A stretch of 31,406 nucleotides of DNA from CAYMRB01 sp964392615 (lineage in GTDB: Bacteria; Planctomycetota; UBA8108). Every line of letters begins with the position of its first letter. Positions within the stretch are counted from its first letter, which is position 1. The notes below the pieces were generated by a model. That model searched no databases. It worked only from the letters and a program-made list of their open reading frames with translations, and was not told where the DNA came from. Below, piece after piece: positions 1 to 8,443 of this stretch. A program made the position numbers and the translations under genes. The stretch lies in NCBI GenBank assembly GCA_964392615.1, contig CAYMRB010000059.1, positions 1 to 31,406 of the forward strand, written 5' to 3'.

Positions 1-121
1 GCTGTTTGGCTGGTGGTATCTTGCGGGGGGGGTCGCCTTGGGGTAAACCAGGGGCTATGGCACGGCGGCGGTTGTATAGCGCGACGGGGGGGAGAGGGCG
101 GCGCACGACGGTGGCGCCGGC

Positions 122-3100
122 TTGCAGTTCACGCGGCGGTTCACGCGCTCCGGCGACGGCAGCCGCGTCGATCCGTACGAGACGATCGAGTGGGAGCGCC
201 GCGACGCGCGCATCCTGAACTCGGACGGATCGGTCGTCTTCGAGGCCGAGGACGTCGAGATTCCCGCGCCGTGGTCGACGATCGCCGGCGACGTGATGGC
301 GTCGAAGTACATGCGCAAGGCCGGGGTGCCGATCTTCGACGAGAACGGCGAACCGCAGCGCGACGAGCACGGCAATGTGCGGACCGGTCGCGAGACGAGC
401 ACGCGCCAGGTCATCCGGCGGCTGACAGGCTGCTGGCGGCATTGGGGCCAGGAGAACGGCTACTTCGCGAGCGAGGCCGACGGCGCAGCGTTCGAGGACG
501 AGCTCGCGTTCATGCTGCTCCACCAGATGGCGGCGCCGAACTCGCCACAGTGGTTCAACACGGGGCTGCACTGGTTGTACGGTCTGACGGGACCCGCGCA
601 GGGGCACTACTACGTCGAGCCGCGCACGGGCGAGGTGCGGGAGTCGGACGACGCCTACAGCCACCCGCAGCCGCACGCGTGCTTCATTCAGTCGGTGCGC
701 GATGACCTCGTCAACGACGGCGGCATCATGGACCTCTGGATGCGGGAGGCGCGCCTCTTCAAGTACGGCTCCGGAACCGGGACGAACTTCTCGCGCATCC
801 GCGGCGAGAACGAGCCCCTCGCGGGCGGCGGCTTCTCATCCGGCCTGATGTCGTTCCTGCGCATCGGCGATCGCGCGGCCGGCGCGATCAAGAGCGGTGG
901 CACGACGCGGCGCGCCGCGAAGATGGTGTGCCTCGACCTCGACCACCCCGACATCGAGTCCTTCGTCAATTGGAAGGCCGAGGAGGAGCGCAAGGTGGCC
1001 GCGCTGATCGCCGCGGGGTATCCGGCCGACTTCAACGGCGAGGCCTACGCGACCGTGTCGGGCCAGAACTCGAACAACTCGGTTCGCGTGCCCGAGGCGT
1101 TCCTGCGCAGCTTCGAGTCCGGGGGCGAGTGGGAGCTGCGGAACCGCACGAGTGGCGATATCGCGAAGAAGGTCGAATCCCGCGATCTGTGGGAGCAGGT
1201 CTGCTCGGCGGCCTGGCATTGCGCCGATCCCGGCGTGCAGTTCGACACGACGATCAACGACTGGCACACGTGCCCCGAGAGCGGTCGCATCAACGCGTCC
1301 AATCCGTGCTCGGAGTACATGTTCCTCGACAACACCGCGTGCAACCTCGCGTCGATCAACCTGCTACGGTTTTTCGACCCCGAGACGCAGCGGTTCGACG
1401 TCGAGGGCTTCCGCCACGCGTGCCGGCTGTGGACGGTGGTTCTCGAGATCAGCGTCCTGATGGCGCAGTACCCGAGCGAGCAGATCGCCGATCTGAGCTA
1501 TCGCTTCCGCACGCTCGGTCTCGGCTACACGAACATCGGCACGCTCCTGATGGTCGCGGGATTGCCGTACGACAGCGAGGAAGCCCGCGCCATGTCCGGC
1601 GCGATCACGGCGATCATGACGTCGGAGAGCTACGCGACGTCGGCCGAGATGGCCGAGCACCTCGGCCCGTTCCCTGGGTATGAGCAGAACCGCGACGCGA
1701 TGCTGCGCGTCATGCGCAACCATCGTCGTGCGGCGTACGATGAGCCGGAGACCGAGTACGAGGGGCTCAACGTCACACCGTGCGGCCTCTCCGACAAGAA
1801 CTGCCCCGAGTACCTCTCGACGGCGGCGCGCGAGGGGTGGGATCTCGCCCTCGCGCTCGGCAAGCGCTACGGCTACCGCAACGCGCAGGTAACGGTCATC
1901 GCGCCGACCGGCACCATCAGCCTGTTGATGGACTGCGACACGAGCGGGATCGAGCCGGACTTCAACCTGGTCAAGTTCAAGAAGCTCGCCGGCGGCGGTT
2001 TCTTCACGATTCCGAACCGCTCCGTCGACATCGCGCTGCGTCAGCTCGGCTACAGCGAGGAGCAGATCGACGACATCATGCGGTACCTCGTCGGCGCGAA
2101 GACGCTCGAGGGGTGCCCGTTCGTCAACCGCGAGAGTCTGAAGGAGCGCGGACTTCTCGACAGCGAGATCGATTCGGTCGAGGAGGGGCTGCCGCGCGTC
2201 TTCGACCTGTCGTCGGGCTTCGGCGTCTGGACGATCGGCGAGGCGTGCCTCCAGCGCCTCGGTTTCGACGCGGACGAGTACCGCCGGCAGGGATTCAACG
2301 TCCTGCGCGCGCTGCGCTTCACGCCGGCGGATATCGCTGCGGCCAACGATTGGGTCTGCGGCCGTCGCACGATCGAAGGGTCGCCGCACCTGCGCGAGGA
2401 GCACCTGCCCGTCTTCGACTGCGCGAACAAGTGCGGCGATCACGGCGAACGATTCATCGCTCCGACGGGTCATCTTCGCATGATGGCCGCGGCGCAGCCG
2501 TTCATCAGCGGCGCGATCTCGAAGACGATCAACATGCCGCACGAGACCACTGTCGAGGAGATCAGCGAGGCCTATCTGCTGAGCTGGAAGCTCGGCCTGA
2601 AGGCGACCGCGCTGTACCGCGACGGCTGCAAGCAGTCTCAGCCGCTGTCGTCGAAGTCGGATCAGGACTCGACGGCGACCAAGGAGGCGAGCGACGAAGA
2701 AGCGGCCGAGTCGCAAGCGCGTGATGAGAGCGGTCAGCAGCCCGCCGCGCCGGAGGCGACCGAGCCCGCCGGGGCCCCTGCGGCAGCGCCGGAGCGACGC
2801 AAGCGTCGTCCGTTGCCCGGCAAGCGGCACGGGTTCACGCAGGAAGCGAAGGTCGGCGGACACAAGATCTACCTGCGCACCGGCGAGTACGAGGACGGCT
2901 CGCTCGGCGAGATCTTCATCGACATGCACAAGGAGGGCGCCGCCTTCCGCGGCATCATGAACTGCTTCGCGATCGCGATCTCGAAGGGGCTCCAGTACGG
3001 CGTCCCGCTCGAGGAGTTCGTGGACACGTTCACGTTCACGCGCTTCGCGCCGCAGGGCCAGGTGCAGGGACATCCGAACATCAAGATGTCGACGTCGGTC

Positions 3101-3550
3101 CTCGACTTCGTGTTCCGCGCGCTCGGTCTCGAGTACCAGCAACGCACCGACCTCGTGCACGTTCCGCCGAGCGAGCTTCAGAACGACGACCCGGCCGAGC
3201 GTACGACGCGAAGCGGGTCGGCGGACGACGAAGCGGCGGCTGCCGAGTCCGCAGATGACGAGAGCCCGGCAGCTTCGGAGGCCGGCGCCACGGAGAAACC
3301 GTCCGGCGGCAGCCCGGGAGCGACGGCGTGGAATACGTCCGCCGCGCCATCGTGGAGCGCCGGCGCGGACAACGGCGTCGCCAACGGCAACGCGCCGAGC
3401 CCGGGAGTACCGAGCGAGTACTACTACAGCGAGTACCTCGGCGAGGGCATGGGCGACGCGCCGCTGTGCGACAAGTGCGGCAATTACACGATTCGCAGCG
3501 GGTCGTGCTATCGCTGCTTGTTCTGCGGGGAGTCGATGGGCTGCTCGTGA
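122..3550 (+). CDS. nrdJ: Vitamin B12-dependent (class II) ribonucleotide reductase
   Basis: Reduces ribonucleotides to deoxyribonucleotides in the cytoplasm, using adenosylcobalamin to make the thiyl radical, so it needs no oxygen. The 1142-residue product has the class II cysteines: C187 in PHACF, radical C396 in NPCSE, and C407 eleven residues later in DNTACN. C187 and C407 are the expected redox pair. APTGTISLLMDCDTSG follows the barrel core. A TSCPD-type domain lies at about 905-1010 between two low-complexity acidic/Pro-Ala linkers (about 840-905 and 1010-1105). The tail carries a cysteine cluster (C1116, C1119, C1129, C1132, C1135, C1141), probably zinc-binding or the reducing tail. 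The start is TTG at 122: the frame is open only from the TAG at 77-79 and has no ATG or GTG before 122, and the protein matches the family N-terminus (QFTRRFT) from there. No close Shine-Dalgarno is visible. Confidence 0.96.
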   Translation: MQFTRRFTRSGDGSRVDPYETIEWERRDARILNSDGSVVFEAEDVEIPAPWSTIAGDVMASKYMRKAGVPIFDENGEPQRDEHGNVRTGRETSTRQVIRRLTGCWRHWGQENGYFASEADGAAFEDELAFMLLHQMAAPNSPQWFNTGLHWLYGLTGPAQGHYYVEPRTGEVRESDDAYSHPQPHACFIQSVRDDLVNDGGIMDLWMREARLFKYGSGTGTNFSRIRGENEPLAGGGFSSGLMSFLRIGDRAAGAIKSGGTTRRAAKMVCLDLDHPDIESFVNWKAEEERKVAALIAAGYPADFNGEAYATVSGQNSNNSVRVPEAFLRSFESGGEWELRNRTSGDIAKKVESRDLWEQVCSAAWHCADPGVQFDTTINDWHTCPESGRINASNPCSEYMFLDNTACNLASINLLRFFDPETQRFDVEGFRHACRLWTVVLEISVLMAQYPSEQIADLSYRFRTLGLGYTNIGTLLMVAGLPYDSEEARAMSGAITAIMTSESYATSAEMAEHLGPFPGYEQNRDAMLRVMRNHRRAAYDEPETEYEGLNVTPCGLSDKNCPEYLSTAAREGWDLALALGKRYGYRNAQVTVIAPTGTISLLMDCDTSGIEPDFNLVKFKKLAGGGFFTIPNRSVDIALRQLGYSEEQIDDIMRYLVGAKTLEGCPFVNRESLKERGLLDSEIDSVEEGLPRVFDLSSGFGVWTIGEACLQRLGFDADEYRRQGFNVLRALRFTPADIAAANDWVCGRRTIEGSPHLREEHLPVFDCANKCGDHGERFIAPTGHLRMMAAAQPFISGAISKTINMPHETTVEEISEAYLLSWKLGLKATALYRDGCKQSQPLSSKSDQDSTATKEASDEEAAESQARDESGQQPAAPEATEPAGAPAAAPERRKRRPLPGKRHGFTQEAKVGGHKIYLRTGEYEDGSLGEIFIDMHKEGAAFRGIMNCFAIAISKGLQYGVPLEEFVDTFTFTRFAPQGQVQGHPNIKMSTSVLDFVFRALGLEYQQRTDLVHVPPSELQNDDPAERTTRSGSADDEAAAAESADDESPAASEAGATEKPSGGSPGATAWNTSAAPSWSAGADNGVANGNAPSPGVPSEYYYSEYLGEGMGDAPLCDKCGNYTIRSGSCYRCLFCGESMGCS

Positions 3551-3630
3551 GCAGTTTTCGCTTCTCGCGCGTGAGCGGTTTTCGTTTTTCGAGCGTCGCA
3601 GGTGACGCGCGAGAAGCGAAAACCGCTCAC
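3547..3630. repeat. Three copies of a 26-bp element, two direct and one inverted
   Basis: Copies lie at 3547-3572 and 3571-3596 (direct) and 3605-3630 (inverted). The first and third pair with a single mismatch across a 32-nt spacer. The second and third pair across an 8-nt loop with two G-U wobbles and one mismatch. Two mutually exclusive long hairpins are therefore possible. The first copy overlaps the nrdJ stop codon and the element sits between two convergent genes, so a bidirectional transcription end or mRNA-stabilising structure is plausible. There is no T-tract, so it is not a classical intrinsic terminator. I see no further copy in this window. Confidence 0.8.
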
Positions 3631-3658
3631 GGGGGGCGGCTGAGTTCGCGGGAAGAAG

Positions 3659-4813
3659 TCAGCGGTTCCTTCCGCTGACCGGACGGGTCTCGAGCCCGCC
3701 GTCCTCTCGGACAACCGTGAATTCCTCCCACAGGTTGACGGTCGAGCACGCGTGCCGCGGTACGATCCAAATCGGCGCGCCGATCTCGAAGCGCTGCGAT
3801 CCGTCGTGGCGCAGCACCGTGTGCTCCTCGGTCGTGCCGATGACCTCGAGGCCCGCGTGCGAGAAGACCTCGACGGGGCCCTGGTCGATGCCCCAGCGCT
3901 TGTGGCCGAGGTCGAGCGTGATGAGGTCGGCCCCGGGTCGATCCATGACGCGGGCCAAGATGAGCACGGCGAAGACGAAGCGGTTCGGGAGCAGCGCGTC
4001 GGACTTGCTGTCCCAATAGATCCACGTGCCCGGCGAGACCTCGATGTCGACGTTCGGCGGGTCGATCTCGACGAGCTCGCGCAGGCACGCGTCGAATCCG
4101 GGCGTTCCGCTGACGACGAGTCGGCGCAGCGGCGTGCCGGCCGCGACGATGGCGCGCAGCGCGTTCACGGTTCGACCCATCGTCCCGCGAGCGCACTCGC
4201 GGCGCGCCGCCGGGTCGGGCGCGTGATTGTGGCCGTCGTAGGCGTGCAGGCCGACGAGCCGCAACGCATCGAATGCCGGCGCGTCGAGCGCGCGCGCGAG
4301 CTCGGGCGCGCTTTCGGGCGGCATGCCCGTGCGGTGGCCGCCGACGTCGAGATCGAGGTAGCAGTCGATCCGCACGCCCGAGTCATCCGCGGCGCGCGCC
4401 AGGATGCGAGCGTGCTCGATGCTCCCGATCTGTGCTGCGATGCGCACGTCCGGGCGGCAGCGGATGCGCTCGGCGAGGAACCGCGCTCGCGCGTCCAGCA
4501 GCGGATACGCGACGAACACGTCGCGCGCGCCGGCCTCGATCAGCGGGTCGAGCTCGTGCGGCGTCGCCTTGAACCGCTCGATGCCCTCCCGCAGCTGCAA
4601 GCGCGCCGTCCAGACGGACTTGTGAGTCTTGACGTGCGGCCGCAGGTGCCGGAATCCGCTCTGCGGCACGATGCGCTGGAGCTCGGCGCGCAGGCGTCGG
4701 ATGTTCTCGAGCACTCGCGTCTCGAAGACGACGAGCCGGGGGCTCGAAAGGTCGCCGAGCGCGGCGAACGGGTAGGCGGTCGAATCGAGGACGCGTCCGT
4801 CTGCGGGGCTCAT
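3659..4813 (-). CDS. D-serine dehydratase / D-threonine aldolase-like PLP enzyme (DSD1 family)
   Basis: Predicted cytoplasmic PLP enzyme with an alanine-racemase-type barrel that acts on D-hydroxy amino acids. The N-terminal RPHVKTHK motif holds the PLP lysine (K62). Near the C-terminus PRHACSTVN supplies H354 and C356. In this family a His-x-Cys pair binds zinc in eukaryotic-type D-serine dehydratase, whereas D-threonine aldolases carry His-x-Asp with manganese, so I lean to D-serine dehydratase; that is inference from one residue. The ATG at 4813 gives 384 residues beginning MSPADG. A TTG at 4858 would add 15 residues with no family-like content. The gene converges on nrdJ and is 205 bp from the upstream PDZ gene on the same strand, with no clear operon partner. 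Confidence 0.85.
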   Translation of the reverse strand: MSPADGRVLDSTAYPFAALGDLSSPRLVVFETRVLENIRRLRAELQRIVPQSGFRHLRPHVKTHKSVWTARLQLREGIERFKATPHELDPLIEAGARDVFVAYPLLDARARFLAERIRCRPDVRIAAQIGSIEHARILARAADDSGVRIDCYLDLDVGGHRTGMPPESAPELARALDAPAFDALRLVGLHAYDGHNHAPDPAARRECARGTMGRTVNALRAIVAAGTPLRRLVVSGTPGFDACLRELVEIDPPNVDIEVSPGTWIYWDSKSDALLPNRFVFAVLILARVMDRPGADLITLDLGHKRWGIDQGPVEVFSHAGLEVIGTTEEHTVLRHDGSQRFEIGAPIWIVPRHACSTVNLWEEFTVVREDGGLETRPVSGRNR

Positions 4814-5018
4814 GGCGACAGGGTACCGCGTTCCCGTCGCGCGGCGCCCCCAAAACAAAGGCCGCTCGCTCGGTCCGTATCACGGGAGAGGGTGCGGCTT
4901 CCGTGCTGGTCGAGCGAGCGGCGCTCCCGCCGACCCCCGAGAGGTCTCGGAGGCGGCGGGGATACCTCATGCGACGCGCGCCGCGCGTCGCGATTTCATA
5001 TCTTCAGGACTTCGGCGC

Positions 5019-6614
5019 TCAGAGCTGGATGACGTCGTCCTTCTCGGCGGGGTGGACGTGGAGCTTCTTCGCGCCGCCGGCCTTCTTCTTCTTCTTCTTC
5101 AGCTGCAGCTTCTTCTTGGCCTTCTCGTCCTTCCTGAGCTCGATGTGCGGGAAGATGCGCAGCTCCTTCTTGCCGCTGTGGACCCGGATGTTCTTCCCGG
5201 CTTCCTTCACCTTCTGGCGCACGTCGTCGGAGAGCTTGTCGATCTTGTCCCACGGCAGGTCGTCGGCGATCGTCTTACCGTCGCGCTTGACAGTGACCGT
5301 GCGCTGACCGTCCTTCTCGGTGATCTCGATGTGGAGATCGCCGTCCTTGACGATCGCCTTCGACTGGGTCCTCGACTCGGTCTTCGATCGCACGCCGCCG
5401 GGGTGGGCGTCGAGGTCGAGGTCGAGAATGTCGAACCCGCCATCGTGGTCGAGATCGAGGCGCTCGATCGCCTTCTCGAGCTGCTGCATGATCTCGTCGG
5501 GGAGCTCTCGGCCTTTCAGCGAGTCCCGCAGCCTGTCGAAGCGCTTCTTCGCGCCGCGGAACTTGTCCAACGACGGGATCTCGATCACCCGCTCCTCGCC
5601 GTCCGGGCCGCGGATGATGATCTTGCCGCGCGCGGACGACTGGGGCTTGCCGAAGATCTGCGGACGGACGAACGGTCGCAGCGCGCCGGACGCGTCGTCG
5701 CCCGGCCCCTCCGGGCGCGCGCCGAGCACGACGGCGACCTTGCCCGGCTTGCCGGCGTGGATGATGTCGAGCTCGATCTTGTCGCCCGCAGCGTGCTTGC
5801 CGATCAGCTGCGGCAGATTGCTGTCCATCGCGGCGTGGCCGCCCGCGCCACCGATTCCGCCGGTTCCGCCGATGATGACGTGCGGATGATCGACGCCCTC
5901 CGGCAGCTCGATTCCCGGCGGCAGCTGGCCGGTACCGTCCGGATGCAGGAAGAACCGGCCGTGCGGTCCGTCGGGAATGGCGTGGAAGGACCCGTGCGCC
6001 GAGTCGGCGTCGGGCGTCTTGCACTCGACGTCCTTGCCGGCGACGCGAACGATGATGTCGTGCACGACGAGGCCGGCCTTCGCCGCGGGTGAGCCCTCGA
6101 GCACGCGATCGATCACGACGCCGTGGTCGGCCGCGAGTCCCGTGTGGATCGCGAGTTCCGGAGAGACCGCGTGGAACTGCACGCCGAGGAAGCCTGGCTT
6201 CCTCTTCTCCACGGCCGGTGGGGCCGCGGCACCGTCGGCTCCGGCGAGCACGACTTTCATCTTCAGCGTCTCCGCGCCACGGCGCACGCGCAGGTGCAGC
6301 GTGTCGCCGACCTTGTGCTTGCCGATCGCGGCGACGAGGCCGTTCATGTCGGCGATGTTCGCGTCATCGGCGCCGATGATCACGTCGTGACGCCGCAAGC
6401 CGGCCTTGGCGGCGGGGCTGCCGTCGACGACTTGCGCGATCATCGCGCCGCCGTCGACGCCGAGGTGCGCGGACACCGCTTCGGGAAGCTCCGGAGCGAT
6501 GACGACGCCGAGGAACGGTCGATCGTCACCGATCGCCGACGCGTGTGCGCCGACGAGGAGAAAGGCGGTCAAGGCGATGGACAGGGCTCGGGCCCGGGTT
6601 GGGTTCATCATCAT
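5019..6614 (-). CDS. Secreted double-PDZ protein with EF-hand-type loop and Lys-rich tail
   Basis: The 531-residue product starts with a signal peptide (MMMNPTRARALSIALTAFLL, cleavage probably near ASA-IGDD). PDZ domain 1 spans about 33-115, with GSPAAKAGL and HDVIIGA. PDZ domain 2 begins near 135 and repeats GSPAAKAGL and HDIIVRV, but its second half (LPQLIGKHAAGDKIEL) is separated by about 75 residues rich in His, Pro and Gly. No protease triad is present, so this is not a complete HtrA. D387-D398 (DLDHDGGFDILD) matches an EF-hand/dockerin calcium loop. The C-terminus is very lysine-rich, including a run of six. The start is chosen from AGAGGAG six bases upstream of ATG 6614; a TTG at 6632 is ignored. 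It lies 79 bp after the anti-sigma candidate and may serve the same envelope response. Exact function unknown. Confidence 0.85.
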   Translation of the reverse strand: MMMNPTRARALSIALTAFLLVGAHASAIGDDRPFLGVVIAPELPEAVSAHLGVDGGAMIAQVVDGSPAAKAGLRRHDVIIGADDANIADMNGLVAAIGKHKVGDTLHLRVRRGAETLKMKVVLAGADGAAAPPAVEKRKPGFLGVQFHAVSPELAIHTGLAADHGVVIDRVLEGSPAAKAGLVVHDIIVRVAGKDVECKTPDADSAHGSFHAIPDGPHGRFFLHPDGTGQLPPGIELPEGVDHPHVIIGGTGGIGGAGGHAAMDSNLPQLIGKHAAGDKIELDIIHAGKPGKVAVVLGARPEGPGDDASGALRPFVRPQIFGKPQSSARGKIIIRGPDGEERVIEIPSLDKFRGAKKRFDRLRDSLKGRELPDEIMQQLEKAIERLDLDHDGGFDILDLDLDAHPGGVRSKTESRTQSKAIVKDGDLHIEITEKDGQRTVTVKRDGKTIADDLPWDKIDKLSDDVRQKVKEAGKNIRVHSGKKELRIFPHIELRKDEKAKKKLQLKKKKKKAGGAKKLHVHPAEKDDVIQL

Positions 6615-6693
6615 GTCAGACTCCTCTGTCAATCCGTGTCATCGTCGGGAGGGGGGATGGAGACCGGGATCGCCGGTCGATCGTCGCCGTGGC

Positions 6694-7347
6694 TCACTGC
6701 CACGGACGAGGTGCGTAGCGGATCAGCTGCGTCTCGACTCGCTCGAGCTCCACAGTGATGTTGCGGTCGGGCACGTCGCGGTCTGGCGTCGCGTGGATCG
6801 TGCGCTTCCGCTTTCCGGGGACGTCGACCAGAACTCGCCGCGTTCGCGTGCGGAGGCCGAAGCGTTCGGCTTCCACGGACGGCGCGACGTCTCCGGGGAT
6901 CGGAACTTGTTCGTACTTCTCGCTCTCCTTTTCCAGGACGAAGATCGCCTCGGGCGCCGCGGTGGGCCCCGTCGGTGTCGGTCCGACGATGGGCTCGTTC
7001 GGGTCGTTAGCGCGGAAGAGCGCGAACCAGACCGACGCGCCGACGACGAAAGCGGCAGCGGCCGCGGCGGCGAGCAGCGCCCACTGGCCGCGATCTCGCG
7101 CGGCTCTCTCGCGACTCTGCTCTTCGCCGTGCGTCTGGCTGTGAAGCGCCTCGAGGCGGCTGCGGAGCTCGTGGAGGTCGTCGGGGCCGGGCGTCAGCTC
7201 GGCGCGCAGGCGTTCGGAGGCGCGGCGCTCTTGCCGCAGCACGGCAGGCTCGTCGGGGCCACTCGGAGCTCCGTCGAGAGGCTGTTCCCCATCGACGCGT
7301 CGCGAGAGCTCCAGCGAGATCGTCTCAGCGTTGCGCGGATCGTTCAT
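6694..7347 (-). CDS. Putative membrane-bound anti-sigma factor
   Basis: The product is 217 residues. An N-terminal cytoplasmic part (about 1-87) contains LELSRRVDGEQPLD, reminiscent of the helix opening many anti-sigma domains. One transmembrane helix (about 88-111, Ala/Val-rich) follows, then an outer domain of about 105 residues containing Pro/Thr-rich sequence and a basic beta-rich region. There are no cysteines, so this is not a zinc anti-sigma domain. Assignment rests mainly on context: its ATG overlaps the stop of the ECF sigma gene by one base (TGATG), the usual arrangement for a co-translated sigma/anti-sigma pair. The outer part has no domain I recognise. Confidence 0.7.
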   Translation of the reverse strand: MNDPRNAETISLELSRRVDGEQPLDGAPSGPDEPAVLRQERRASERLRAELTPGPDDLHELRSRLEALHSQTHGEEQSRERAARDRGQWALLAAAAAAAFVVGASVWFALFRANDPNEPIVGPTPTGPTAAPEAIFVLEKESEKYEQVPIPGDVAPSVEAERFGLRTRTRRVLVDVPGKRKRTIHATPDRDVPDRNITVELERVETQLIRYAPRPWQ

Positions 7348-7997
7348 CAGTCCTTGCCGCTCCGACTCGGCGCTCTGAGGTGGCTGGACGGCCGCCCGCG
7401 GCTTTCCCTGTTGCGCGCGCGTCGCGGCTCCGTCGTCTCGTCGTCTTCGAAGAGCCGTCGATAGGCTTCGGTGCGACGAAGCCGCTCGCGGGCACGGAAG
7501 ATGCGCACCTGCACCGCGTTGGTCGAGACCCCGAGAATGCGGCTGATCTCCGCGTAGGAGAGCTCGTCGACGTGCCGCAGGAGCATCGGCTCGCGGTACT
7601 TCGGTGGCAGCTCCAGCACCTCGCGAATCGCTTCGTCGACATCCTCCTGTCGGTCGATGCCGTGGGCCGCGGGGTCGTTCGTCGGTAGTTCGATCTCGGT
7701 GACATGCGCTTCCTGGCGTCGCTGGACAGCACGGCGAATGTGGTCGCGCAGGACGTTCGTGGCGATCCGGTAAAGCCACGCGGGGAACCGATCCGGATCG
7801 CGCAGCTTGTGAAAGCCACGAAATGCCCGCAGGAGGATGTCCTGGCACAGATCATCCACCTCCTGGCGGTCTCTGCCCCGGAGCCGCGCGCCGAGCCATC
7901 CTCGGAGCCAGCGGAGGTTTGCCGCGAAGAGATCTTCGAGGTCTACCGGAGCAGCGGACTGCCGAGTCGAACTCGTCCGCCTGCGTTCATTCGCCAT
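7347..7997 (-). CDS. ECF-type RNA polymerase sigma factor
   Basis: The 216-residue protein has sigma-70 region 2 at about 20-90 (EVDDLCQDILLRAF, FPAWLYRIATNVLRDHIRR) and region 4 at about 125-175 (LELPPKYREPMLLRH, LSYAEISRILGVSTNAVQVR), with only a short linker and no regions 1 or 3, as in the ECF group. It should direct RNA polymerase to a small set of promoters when released from its inhibitor. A basic tail of about 35 residues (PRRARNRESRGRPSSH) follows region 4 and may be disordered. It is translationally coupled to the membrane protein after it and lies 46 bp behind the response regulator gene. No convincing ribosome-binding site precedes ATG 7997, so a slightly different start is possible. 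Confidence 0.93.
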   Translation of the reverse strand: MANERRRTSSTRQSAAPVDLEDLFAANLRWLRGWLGARLRGRDRQEVDDLCQDILLRAFRGFHKLRDPDRFPAWLYRIATNVLRDHIRRAVQRRQEAHVTEIELPTNDPAAHGIDRQEDVDEAIREVLELPPKYREPMLLRHVDELSYAEISRILGVSTNAVQVRIFRARERLRRTEAYRRLFEDDETTEPRRARNRESRGRPSSHLRAPSRSGKD

Positions 7998-8036
7998 TCA
8001 GCGAGCATAGACCGGGGGGGAGTGAGGGCCTTACAG

Positions 8037-8078
8037 AAAAAAGTCACGGCATGGGCTGGTGGGCCGCTTCCAGCAGCC
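8037..8078 (-). terminator. Weak candidate terminator at the end of the response regulator gene
   Basis: On the minus strand a 9-bp stem with one mismatch (arms 8070-8078 and 8054-8062, 7-nt loop) lies inside the last codons of the response regulator gene. It is followed 11 bases later by a run of six T just after the stop codon. The distance from stem to T-run is longer than in a standard intrinsic terminator, so read-through into the sigma gene remains quite possible. Confidence 0.25.
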
Positions 8079-8433
8079 GGGTGGCGAGGGCGGTGACCTC
8101 CGACGGCGCGAGGGGCTTGAAGAGTACCGCGGACGGCTCGAAGTCCTCGACCATCTCCTTTCGGAACATCTCGCCCATCGACGTCATGAAAACGATCCGC
8201 GGCTGTGGATCGAGCGGCATGGCGCGTATGCGCCGTGCCACATCGAGGCCGCTGAGACCCGGGAGCATGATGTCCAGAAACACGAGGCGGAAGTTGTTCG
8301 ACTCGACCTTCTCGAGCGCCTCGGAACCATCCGCCGCTGTTTCGGCCGATATGTCCTCCTGGTCGAGGACATATCGCAGCAGCAGGCACGTCATCCGGCA
8401 GTCGTCAACGACGAGGGTTTCGGTGCGATCCAT
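8044..8433 (-). CDS. Single-domain response regulator (receiver only)
   Basis: The 129-residue receiver domain has no output domain. The acidic pair is D10-D11 in LVVDDCR, the phosphoacceptor is D54 in LVFLDIMLPG, the switch threonine is T84 in VFMTSM, and the conserved lysine is K106 in LFKPL, so it should be phosphorylated normally. AGGTGA, six bases upstream of ATG 8433, overlaps the stop of the preceding phosphatase gene, pointing to coupled translation. Its position after the STAS, RsbW-like and PP2C genes suggests it feeds a two-component signal into that switch, perhaps by binding the phosphatase. No histidine kinase gene lies in the window. Confidence 0.93.
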   Translation of the reverse strand: MDRTETLVVDDCRMTCLLLRYVLDQEDISAETAADGSEALEKVESNNFRLVFLDIMLPGLSGLDVARRIRAMPLDPQPRIVFMTSMGEMFRKEMVEDFEPSAVLFKPLAPSEVTALATRLLEAAHQPMP

Positions 8434-8443
8434 GCCGAGTCAC

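Noticed and set aside
1..121. A cobalamin riboswitch before nrdJ
   Set aside because: The 121 bases available show no recognisable B12 box or conserved fold. A switch farther upstream would be outside the window.
1364..3160. A 598-codon minus-strand frame opposite nrdJ, and similar long frames at 3752-5032, 4812-6092, 7823-9391, 16400-18466, 25258-27210 and 27302-28714
   Set aside because: They are antisense to clear genes, are Arg/Ala-rich with no domain motif, and are expected by chance in DNA of this composition.
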